Shown: one piece after another, positions 1 to 5,674 of the stretch
Layout: the number at the start of each line of letters is the position of its first letter
How positions within the stretch are numbered: position 1 is the stretch's first letter
From: Candidatus Segatella mututuai
Lineage (GTDB): Bacteria > Bacteroidota > Bacteroidia > Bacteroidales > Bacteroidaceae
DNA length: 6,066 nt
Direction: 5' to 3'
Assembly (NCBI GenBank): GCA_002439605.1
Contig: DJOI01000076.1
Span: forward strand, 1 to 6,066
Translations under genes and position numbers: made by a program
Notes under the pieces: model-generated
What the model saw: the letters and a program-made list of their open reading frames with translations, nothing else
The model's database searches: none
What the model was told of the DNA's origin: nothing

Positions 1-313
1 AGGAAACGGCGGTTTCCGGAAGAGTCTGAAAGAATATCTGTCATATTGCTCGTGGCAATAAAGGAAGCAAGACGGGAAAACTCCTCGACATGACTGCCAT
101 ACGGAGGTTTGATTTTTACCGTGGGCAACTGAAGGAGATTTTTGAGGAACCCCTGCTGCACCTGTGGCGAAATCTGATTGAACTCATCAAGGTTGAATTG
201 GCGACACTTTGCTTTGCATCGTCCTTAGCTATGCGCTCTATAAAACGCTCCACGGTTTTCGTACTGACGTACAGCAGGTTAAGCTTGCTGGTTCTTGTTA
301 TTGTGAATTTCAT
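1..313 (-). pseudogene. VirE/VapE-type ATPase (mobile-element primase/helicase-like) remnant, internally deleted and frameshifted; continues beyond the left edge
   Basis: Read on the minus strand, an ATG at 313 opens about 39 codons beginning MKFTITRTSKLNLLYVSTKT, in frame to about 200. The reading then continues one frame over. From about 203 to position 1 it encodes RQFNLDEFNQISPQVQQGF, later KIKPPYGSHVEEFSRLASF, and ends IATSNMTDILSDSSGNRRF. This second part matches the back half of the VirE/VapE P-loop ATPase core: a Walker B-like NLDEF, a sensor-like ASFIATSN and the GNRRF arginine motif. No Walker A precedes NLDEF, although family members carry the P-loop and a long N-terminal region before it. 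I infer that an internal deletion joined the N-terminus to the Walker B region out of frame. A single lost T near 196 would restore the frame but not the missing P-loop. Such genes are common on Bacteroidales mobile islands. The family call is firm; the mechanism is inferred. Confidence 0.8.
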
Positions 314-329
314 TATAATGATATTTATT

Positions 330-344
330 GAACTTTGCAAGTTC
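330..344. repeat. Palindrome GAACTT-tgc-AAGTTC ahead of the VirE-like remnant
   Basis: This is a perfect 6-bp inverted repeat with a 3-nt centre. It lies 17 nt upstream of the minus-strand ATG of the VirE-like remnant. Its place fits an old operator or a hairpin in the 5' leader of that gene. No Bacteroidetes -7 element is evident beside it, so no role can be assigned. Confidence 0.3.
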
Positions 345-397
345 AGAAGTTATAGAAGTTAAAGAAGTTATCACTCCATTCGGTCGTTAGAAGTTAT
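345..397. repeat. Short tandem repeat, agaagttaW 9-mers
   Basis: Three 9-mers stand head to tail: agaagttat at 345-353, agaagttaa at 354-362 and agaagttat at 363-371. A fourth copy, agaagttat, is at 389-397. The array lies just outside the start of the VirE-like remnant. It looks like a simple-sequence spacer repeat; no gene or promoter function is visible. Confidence 0.7.
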
Positions 398-777
398 AGC
401 CAATAGCCTTTAAGGAATGCGTAGGTCGAGTGGATTAACCCGTTTTGCCCAAACTTCATCCAAGCCCTTGGGCATTTTTACCCAAAGCCGTTGGCAAGTT
501 TCCTCATAGGGACGGACAACTTTGCTCATCGTCATGGGCAAAAATGCTCATCGTTATGGGCTGAAAATGCTCATCGCTCAGCCAATTGGCTCGATAAGGT
601 TTTCAAGATTCGCATGATAGCTGTAGCATTTGCACGATGATGTGCAGCATGGCATTTCGTGGCAACAACACCAAGCGTATTGCCACGCATAGGCATCTGT
701 CATTCAGACTATTACAACCAATGTGGCAATAGTGGCAATTTACGATCTTCTTCGCCCATTGACGAAGATATTGGGTA
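398..777. other. Gene-free spacer with short repeats
   Basis: No reading frame here has protein-like composition on either strand; the longest are short and cysteine/serine-rich. The stretch holds a GCTCATCG repeat (524-576), several GTGGCAAY words (659-739) and small dyads. The dyads are TTGGG/CCCAA at 468-472 and 481-485, TGCAC/GTGCA around 632-648, and TCTTCG/CGAAGA at 749-754 and 763-768. The last lies just past the stop of the minus-strand remnant ending at 778, but it has no U-tract, so it is not called a terminator. No RNA gene was recognised. Confidence 0.55.
524..576. repeat. Direct repeat GCTCATCGTYATGGGC, two full copies and one partial
   Basis: GCTCATCGTCATGGGC followed by AAAAAT occupies 524-545. 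GCTCATCGTTATGGGC followed by TGAAAAT occupies 546-568. A third GCTCATCG begins at 569 and then diverges. The full units are 22 and 23 nt and differ by one substitution plus a small indel. No associated gene or promoter is visible. Confidence 0.7.
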
Positions 778-1038
778 TCAGAACAGCTGGCTCTTGATGC
801 CGAAGGACAGGTCGAAGACATCCCAGAAGCCTGCGGAGGCGTTGCGGTAGAAACGCATGAAGCAGATGTCGTTGGTGCTCGCCGTCATGTAGAAGATGGT
901 GCCGTCGCCGTCGAGGTCGTCCTGCTGGATATGGTGGCCGTCGCCGTCGAGGCAGAACATCAGTCCCGGCAGCTTGTGGATGTAGTCGTTGAAGGGGTCC
1001 GCCACGTTGTTGTTGAACTGCTCCAATACATCGGGAAC
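778..1038 (-). pseudogene. Orphan coding remnant (3' part of an unrecognised gene)
   Basis: The minus-strand frame is open from just after a TAG at 1041-1039 to a TGA at 780-778, 86 codons. It has no good start: the first candidate is TTG at 1026 and the first ATG is at 960. Codon use is strongly C/G-ending, like the thr genes and unlike the flanking spacer, which argues that it evolved as coding DNA in this or a similar genome. The product contains LPGLMFCLDGDG, then a second LDGDG exactly 12 residues after the first, and ends FWDVFDLSFGIKSQLF. The two acidic DGDG stretches come from a 16-bp direct repeat (901-916 and 937-952). They resemble calcium-binding loops only loosely. I do not recognise the family. 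It could instead be a small intact gene with a TTG start, which I think less likely. Confidence 0.5.
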
Positions 1039-1066
1039 CTACTGTTTGCGAACTGATATTTTCCGG

Positions 1067-1368
1067 GAAACAGTGTTTTTACCGCAAAACCAACCGGATA
1101 CAGACAAGAAACAACCGACAAAGCGCCAATTCCGTTCCGTTTGATGCAAGAAACAGCGTTTCCTGCATCTTCCCGAAACGAAAAAGGTTAGAAACAGTGT
1201 TTCCTGCATCTTCCCGAAACGGAAAAGGTTAGAAACAGCGTTTCCAGCACCATTCGAAATGGATTGGTGCAGGAAACGCTGTTTCTATATTCCGACGGCT
1301 CGGATTGGGCGAGGAAACGATGCATCCGGTTGATTCCCACAAGAAATCATTAACGGAAACGATGCATC
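1067..1368. repeat. Cluster of related short repeats (GAAACRGYGTTTC and GATGCATC words)
   Basis: The word GAAACAGYGTTT starts at 1067, 1150, 1191 and 1232, and occurs inverted at 1272-1286. Copies two and three head 41-nt tandem units, 1150-1190 and 1191-1231, which match at 39 of 41 positions. The word is itself a dyad, GAAAC-agc-GTTTC. Around the copy at 1150 a wider dyad adds GATGCA (1143-1148) and TGCATC (1164-1169). GGAAACGATGCATC occurs at 1313-1326 and again at 1355-1368, spaced 42 nt. No open frame with coding character runs through it. It looks like an intergenic repeat family or a small decayed non-autonomous element. Confidence 0.75.
1231..1286. repeat. Long near-perfect inverted repeat (hairpin-forming)
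   Basis: AGAAACAGCGTTTCC at 1231-1245 is perfectly complementary to GGAAACGCTGTTTCT at 1272-1286. After one A/A mismatch, GCACCA (1247-1252) pairs with TGGTGC (1265-1270), leaving a 12-nt loop. That gives 21 bp in a 56-nt element. The following bases, ATATTCC, are not a U-tract, so a classical intrinsic terminator is unlikely. It sits at the end of the 41-nt tandem units and shares their core word. Confidence 0.8.
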
Positions 1369-1612
1369 ATGCCATGGACAAACTCTCTGGACACGACAAA
1401 AACAGAGTTTCCTATGTCATTCATCATTAACTTCCATAAAAACCATGAAATTGTATCACTTAGCTTAGAGCGTCTGGACAACGACGCACATTTTCTTGCT
1501 CATTCCGAACGTATTGGCTCGCGCGCCCTGTCCATTGCCGTTAAGACAACTCTTCCGATTCGGCACTTACCTCCCCGTCCAGCTACAAATTGTCACTTTT
1601 CCAGCCAATTTC
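1369..1612. other. Spacer upstream of the thr promoter; no gene seen
   Basis: The frame of thrA happens to stay open through this stretch from an ATG at 1369. The would-be peptide lacks domain character, the codon use is not GC3-biased, and the region lies upstream of the recognisable promoter at 1613-1643. I see no leader peptide, riboswitch or RNA gene. A small direct repeat, TCTGGACA followed by (A)CGAC, occurs at 1386-1397 and 1473-1485. Confidence 0.6.
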
Positions 1613-1643
1613 TTGGCAGTTCGACAGAAATTTCTTACTTTTG
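1613..1643 (+). promoter_or_regulatory. Bacteroidetes-type promoter of the thr operon
   Basis: TACTTTTG at 1636-1643 matches the TAnnTTTG -7 element of the Bacteroidetes primary sigma factor. TTGGCA at 1613-1618 stands in the -33 position, 19 nt from TTGG to TACTTTTG. Transcription would start near 1649-1651, giving a 5' leader of about 60 nt before thrA. Confidence 0.7.
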
Positions 1644-1662
1644 CAACCAAGTTTTGCTTCAG

Positions 1663-1679
1663 CCCCGGTCGTTTCGGGG
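1663..1679 (+). promoter_or_regulatory. Small GC hairpin in the thrA 5' leader
   Basis: CCCCG (1663-1667) can pair with CGGGG (1675-1679) around a 7-nt loop. It lies shortly after the predicted transcription start and about 30 nt before the thrA ATG. It is followed by A-rich sequence, not a U-tract, so a terminator is not indicated. It may affect mRNA stability or translation, or be chance. Confidence 0.3.
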
Positions 1680-1710
1680 GGAGCATTGCATTACCCAAAA
1701 ACAACAAACA

Positions 1711-4152
1711 ATGAAAGTACTGAAATTCGGCGGAACATCGGTAGGTTCCGTAAAAAGCATCCTCAGCCTGAAGCGCATCGTGGAGAACGAGGCCAAGAAG
1801 CAGAGCGTGGTGGTCGTCGTGAGCGCCCTCGGGGGTATCACCGACAAATTGTTGGAGACATCCCAGCTCGCCCTACAAGGCGACGAGCAGTGGAAAGAAG
1901 AGTTCGGAGCCATGGTGGACCGCCACCACAAGATGATCGACACCATCATCACCGACACCAAGGACAGGGAAAACCTCTTCGCCGCCGTCGACTCGCTCTT
2001 CGACCAGCTGAGGAGCATCTACTTCGGCGTCTACCTCATCCACGACCTGAGCGAGAAGACGCAGGACGCCATCGTGAGCTACGGCGAGAGGCTCTCGTCG
2101 AAGATAGCGGCCACCCTCATCAGGGGAGCCAAGTGGTTCGACTCGCGCGACTTCATCAAGACCGAACGCCCGCACGGCAAGGGCAAGCACACGCTCGACA
2201 GCGAGCTCACCTATAAGTTGGTGAAGGACACCTTCGAGGAGCTACCCCGCATATCGCTCGTGCCGGGCTTCATCAGCCGCGACAAGGACACCGAGCGAAC
2301 CACCAACCTGGGGCGCGGCGGAAGCGACTACACCGCAGCCATCATAGCAGCCGCCCTCGACGCCGAGGCACTCGAGATATGGACCGACGTGGACGGATTC
2401 ATGACCGCCGACCCGCGCGTCATCAAGTCGGCCTACACCATCAACGAACTGAGCTACATCGAGGCCATGGAGCTTTGCAACTTCGGAGCAAAGGTCATCT
2501 ATCCCCCCACCATCTACCCCGTGTGCGTGAAGAACATACCCATCAAGGTGAAAAACACCTTCAACCCCGATGCACCGGGCACCATCATCAAGAACAAGAT
2601 CGACGGCGACCAGAAGCCCATCAAGGGCATCTCGTCCATCAACGGAACGGCGCTCGTCACCGTGACGGGACTCTCCATGGTGGGCGTCATCGGCGTGAAC
2701 CAACGCATCTTCACCGCCCTCACCAACGAGGGCATCTCCGTGTTCATGGTATCCCAGGCGTCATCGGAGAACTCCACCTCCATCGGCGTGCGCGAGCAAG
2801 ACACCGACGAGGCGGTAAGAGTGCTGAACGAAGAATTCAAGAACGAGATAGCCGACGGAGCCATGTTCCCCATGCACGCCGAGACAGGGCTCGCCACCAT
2901 CGCCATCGTGGGCGAGAACATGAAGCATGCCGCGGGCATCGCCGGAAAGCTCTTCGGAACCCTCGGCCGCAGCGGAATCTCCGTCATCGCCTGCGCGCAG
3001 GGAGCGTCCGAGACCAACATCTCCTTCGTGGTGAAGAGCGACTACCTGCGCAAGTCGCTCAACGTGCTGCACGACAGCTTCTTCCTCTCCGAGTACAAGG
3101 TGCTCAACCTCTTCGTCTGCGGCGTGGGAACCGTGGGCGGAAAGCTGCTGGAGCAGATAAAGAACCAGTACGCCGAGCTCATGGAGCGCAACAAGCTCAA
3201 GCTCAACGTGGTGGGAATAGCCTCGTCGAAGAACGCCATCTTCGACCGCGACGGGATCGACCTGGGAAACTACCGCGAGGAACTCAAGAAATCGGACCCC
3301 AGCACCCCCGAGGTGCTGCGCGACACCATACTCGCCATGAACATATTCAACAGCGTCTTCGTCGACTGCACCGCCAGCAAGGAAGTGGCGGCGCTCTACC
3401 AGAGCCTGCTGGAGCACAACGTGAGCATCATAGCGGCCAACAAAATAGCCGCATCGAGCGAATACGAGAACTACGAGCGGCTCAAGCAGACGGCCATACG
3501 GCGAGGCGTGGTGTTCCGGTTCGAAACCAACGTGGGAGCAGGGCTCCCCATCATCGGAACCATCAACGACCTGCGCAACTCGGGCGACAAAATACTCAAG
3601 ATCGAGGCGGTTCTGTCAGGAACACTCAACTACATCTTCAACGCCATATCGAGCGTAGTGCCCTTCTCGGAGACCGTGCGCATGGCAAAGGAGAAAGGCT
3701 ACAGCGAACCCGACCCACGCATAGACCTCAGCGGAATGGACGTGGTGAGGAAGCTCGTCATCCTATCGCGCGAGGCAGGCTACCGCGTGGAGCAGGAAGA
3801 CGTGCAGAAAAACCTCTTCGTGCCCGACGCCTACTTCAAGGGCAGCCTGGACGACTTCTGGAAAAAGCTGCCCAAGCTCGACGCCGACTTCGAGGCCAAG
3901 CGCAAGACGCTCGAACTGGAGCACAAGCGATGGAGGTTCGTGGCCACGCTCGACGGCGGAAAGACCAGCGTGGGCCTGCAGGCCGTGGGACCCGAGCACC
4001 CCTTCTACAACCTCGAGGGAAGCAACAACATCGTGCTGCTCACCACCGAGCGCTACAAGGAATACCCCATGATGATACAAGGCTACGGAGCAGGAGCCAG
4101 CGTAACAGCAGCTGGAGTATTCGCCAACATCATGAGCATCGCGAATATTTAA
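1711..4152 (+). CDS. thrA: Bifunctional aspartokinase/homoserine dehydrogenase
   Basis: The 813-aa cytoplasmic enzyme phosphorylates aspartate (first step) and reduces aspartate semialdehyde to homoserine (third step). The length matches E. coli ThrA (about 820). The aspartokinase domain covers about residues 1-300: KFGGTSVG at 5-12, GRGGSDYTA at 201-209, WTDVDG at 224-229. Two ACT-type regulatory repeats follow, about 310-460, with GISVFMVSQASSENS and GISVIACAQGASETN. The homoserine dehydrogenase domain runs from about 464 to the end, with the NAD(P) loop GVGTVG at 471-476, AANKIA near 575, LSGTLNYIFNAIS at 635-647 and EPDPRIDLSGMDVVRK at 666-681. K681 aligns with the catalytic lysine of the family. 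The start at 1711 is chosen because the family begins MKVLKFGGTS; an upstream in-frame ATG at 1369 lies before the promoter. The start is preceded by AAAAACAACAAACA, with no Shine-Dalgarno, as usual in Bacteroidetes. Feedback control by threonine through the ACT repeats is expected, not shown. Confidence 0.97.
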   Translation: MKVLKFGGTSVGSVKSILSLKRIVENEAKKQSVVVVVSALGGITDKLLETSQLALQGDEQWKEEFGAMVDRHHKMIDTIITDTKDRENLFAAVDSLFDQLRSIYFGVYLIHDLSEKTQDAIVSYGERLSSKIAATLIRGAKWFDSRDFIKTERPHGKGKHTLDSELTYKLVKDTFEELPRISLVPGFISRDKDTERTTNLGRGGSDYTAAIIAAALDAEALEIWTDVDGFMTADPRVIKSAYTINELSYIEAMELCNFGAKVIYPPTIYPVCVKNIPIKVKNTFNPDAPGTIIKNKIDGDQKPIKGISSINGTALVTVTGLSMVGVIGVNQRIFTALTNEGISVFMVSQASSENSTSIGVREQDTDEAVRVLNEEFKNEIADGAMFPMHAETGLATIAIVGENMKHAAGIAGKLFGTLGRSGISVIACAQGASETNISFVVKSDYLRKSLNVLHDSFFLSEYKVLNLFVCGVGTVGGKLLEQIKNQYAELMERNKLKLNVVGIASSKNAIFDRDGIDLGNYREELKKSDPSTPEVLRDTILAMNIFNSVFVDCTASKEVAALYQSLLEHNVSIIAANKIAASSEYENYERLKQTAIRRGVVFRFETNVGAGLPIIGTINDLRNSGDKILKIEAVLSGTLNYIFNAISSVVPFSETVRMAKEKGYSEPDPRIDLSGMDVVRKLVILSREAGYRVEQEDVQKNLFVPDAYFKGSLDDFWKKLPKLDADFEAKRKTLELEHKRWRFVATLDGGKTSVGLQAVGPEHPFYNLEGSNNIVLLTTERYKEYPMMIQGYGAGASVTAAGVFANIMSIANI

Positions 4153-4199
4153 TGTTTAATTTATAATGTTTAATGTTTAGTTGCCCATTAAACATTAAA
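4148..4199. repeat. TTTAATGTTTA inverted repeats in the thrA-apgM spacer
   Basis: TTTAATGTTTA occurs at 4148-4158 and 4169-4179, and its complement TAAACATTAAA at 4189-4199. The nearer pair forms an 11-bp stem with a 9-nt loop (4180-4188). The outer copy pairs over 13 bp with 4187-4199. The outer arm overlaps the thrA stop codon (4150-4152). It is AT-only and not followed by a U-tract, so it more likely shapes mRNA processing or stability than stops transcription. Confidence 0.65.
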
Positions 4200-4217
4200 C
4201 ACTAAACACTTAAAGAT

Positions 4218-5465
4218 ATGAAGCACATCATCATACTCGGCGACGGCATGGCCGACCACCCCGTGGAGAGACTGGGCGGAAAGACCCTCCTGCAGTACGC
4301 CGACAAACCATACATGGACATGCTCGCCAGGAAAGGCAAGACAGGAAGGCTCGTCACCGTGCCCGACGGATTCCACCCAGGCTCCGAGGTCGCCAATAGC
4401 GCCATCATGGGCTACGACCAGAACAAGGTGTACGAGGGGCGCGGACCGCTCGAGGCAGCCAGCATAGGCTACGAGCTAAAGCCCACCGACCTGGCCCTGC
4501 GCTGCAACATCATCAACGTGCAGGATGGCAGGATTATCACCCACAACGGCGGCAACCTCGAGACCAGCGACGCCGACGTGCTCATCAAGCACCTGAACGA
4601 GACGCTCGCGAAGAAACACCACGGAGTGAAGTTCGTCACAGGCATCCAGTACCGGCACCTGCTCGTGGTGGAGAACGGCAACAAGCACATCGACTGCGCT
4701 CCGCCACACGACCACCCCAACGATCCGTGGAAGCCCCTCCTGGTGAAGCCGGAGCCCAACGCCCCGGCCGAAGAAGGACACATGTCGGCCAAGGAGACGG
4801 CCGAACTGCTCAACCAACTCATCATCGAGAGCCAGGAAATACTGGAGAGCCACCCCTTCAACGTGGCGCGCAAGGAGCGAGGCGAGCGCATGGCCAACCT
4901 CATCTGGCCCTGGGGCGGAGGCTACCGCCCGCACATGCTCACCCTCGCCCAGATGTATCCGCAGATAAAGCGAGGCTCCGTCATCTCAGCCGTAGACCTC
5001 ATAAGGGGCATCGGCCACTACGCAGGCCTCAGGAACATCATCGTCGAGGGAGCCACAGGACTCGCCGACACCAACTACGAGGGCAAGGCGCAGGCTGCCA
5101 TCCAGGCGCTGAGGGAAGGCGACGACTTCGTGTACGTGCACGTGGAGGCAAGCGACGAGGCTGGCCACGACGGCGACCTGGCGCTCAAGCTCAAGACCAT
5201 AGAGAACCTCGACCACCGTCTCATCAAGCCCATCTACGAAGAGGTGAGCACCTGGGACGAGCCCGTGTGCATCGCCGTGCTGCCCGACCACCCCACGCCC
5301 GTCGAGATACGCACCCACGTGAAGGAGCCCGTGCCCTTCCTCGTCCACTACCCTGGCATCCAGCCCGACGGCGTGGAGAAATACGACGAGGTGAGCTGCG
5401 TGAGCGGCGGCTACGGACTGCTGCGGCTCCAGGAATTCATGGACACATTCATGGCCATTAATTAA
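4218..5465 (+). CDS. apgM: Phosphoglycerate mutase-like protein (ApgM family), probable homoserine kinase of the thr operon
   Basis: This 415-aa cytoplasmic protein belongs to the archaeal-type cofactor-independent phosphoglycerate mutases of the alkaline phosphatase superfamily. Visible signatures are GDGMAD with metal ligand D9, GSEVANSAIMGYD with the likely nucleophile S56, GRGPLEAASIG at 74-84, LALRCN at 92-97, EASDEAGHDGD at 310-320 with D313 and H317, and LPDHPTP at 355-361 with D357 and H358. All expected catalytic residues seem present. It starts 65 nt after thrA; ATG follows the A-rich CACTTAAAGAT. It sits between homoserine synthesis and threonine synthase, where a homoserine kinase is needed, and Bacteroidetes generally lack the classical GHMP-type ThrB. 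The inference is that it makes O-phosphohomoserine. True phosphoglycerate mutase activity cannot be excluded from sequence. The family assignment is firm; the substrate is inferred. Confidence 0.92.
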   Translation: MKHIIILGDGMADHPVERLGGKTLLQYADKPYMDMLARKGKTGRLVTVPDGFHPGSEVANSAIMGYDQNKVYEGRGPLEAASIGYELKPTDLALRCNIINVQDGRIITHNGGNLETSDADVLIKHLNETLAKKHHGVKFVTGIQYRHLLVVENGNKHIDCAPPHDHPNDPWKPLLVKPEPNAPAEEGHMSAKETAELLNQLIIESQEILESHPFNVARKERGERMANLIWPWGGGYRPHMLTLAQMYPQIKRGSVISAVDLIRGIGHYAGLRNIIVEGATGLADTNYEGKAQAAIQALREGDDFVYVHVEASDEAGHDGDLALKLKTIENLDHRLIKPIYEEVSTWDEPVCIAVLPDHPTPVEIRTHVKEPVPFLVHYPGIQPDGVEKYDEVSCVSGGYGLLRLQEFMDTFMAIN

Positions 5466-5500
5466 GTGAAGAACGAAGAGTGAAGAGTGAAGAAACAAAG

Positions 5501-5513
5501 TTCGGCGGCCGAA
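5501..5513. repeat. Palindrome TTCGGC-g-GCCGAA
   Basis: This is a perfect 6-bp inverted repeat with one central base, 36 nt after the apgM stop. It is GC-rich but followed by GGGAAAGCC rather than a U-tract, so it is not a classical terminator. It could be a protein-binding site or a small hairpin. Confidence 0.4.
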
Positions 5514-5564
5514 GGGAAAGCCTATTCAAATGCCATCAAGCTAAGTCTCGCTCTTCCATTCTCC

Positions 5565-5598
5565 TGTTCTCAAACTTTTAACCAAAATATTAACTTTG
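5565..5598 (+). promoter_or_regulatory. Putative internal promoter for thrC
   Basis: TAACTTTG at 5591-5598 matches the Bacteroidetes -7 consensus TAnnTTTG. The -33 position, TGTTCT around 5565-5570, matches only weakly. Transcription would start near 5605, leaving a leader of about 70 nt before thrC. thrC could therefore be transcribed both from the thrA promoter and from here. Confidence 0.5.
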
Positions 5599-5674
5599 TG
5601 AAGCAACCAAGAGATGCAGAACATCAATACCATTGAATTCTTCATTCTTCGTTCTTCACTCTTCACTTAAAATT

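Larger units (their letters stand above)
5462..5670. repeat. Complementary arms bracketing the apgM-thrC spacer
   Basis: The left arm AGTGAAGAACGAAGAGTGAAGA-type sequence at 5465-5486 is complementary to 5639-5660 over 22 positions, with one mismatch that is a G-U pair in RNA (5480 with 5645). Adding 5462-5471 against 5661-5670 lengthens the pairing with a 7-nt bulge. The left arm begins within the apgM stop codon and the right arm ends 5 nt before the thrC ATG. Both arms are built from GAAGARTG-like units, so they are also internally repetitive. Roughly 150 nt lie between the arms. Confidence 0.75.

Noticed and set aside
1..18. Palindrome GGAAAC-ggcg-GTTTCC at the left edge, similar to words in the 1067-1368 cluster
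   Set aside because: It falls in the sequence coding for the GNRRF motif of the VirE-like remnant, so coding constraint explains it.
90..362. 90-codon + strand open frame
   Set aside because: It lies opposite the VirE-like remnant, whose minus-strand translation matches a known family; the + frame is a shadow.
603..850. Small genes on either strand (72 and 63 codons)
   Set aside because: Cysteine/serine-rich or low-quality translations, no start context, and no host-like codon bias.
1150..1245. CRISPR-like array
   Set aside because: The 41-nt units are contiguous and nearly identical over their whole length, so there are no unique spacers, and no cas gene is present.
1231..1286. Intrinsic terminator
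   Set aside because: No U-tract follows on either strand and no intact gene ends beside it.
1369..1710. N-terminal extension of ThrA from an upstream in-frame ATG at 1369
   Set aside because: The promoter at 1613-1643 lies inside it, the codon use is not that of the gene, and the family starts at MKVLKFGGTS (1711).
2379..4166. 595-codon open frame in another + frame over thrA
   Set aside because: It is a shadow of thrA: arginine-, histidine- and glutamine-rich with no domain features, produced by the strong C/G third-position bias. The same holds for the 244-codon frame over apgM and the long minus-strand frames.
5501..5513. Terminator after apgM
   Set aside because: The palindrome is short, lacks a U-tract, and the operon appears to continue into thrC.
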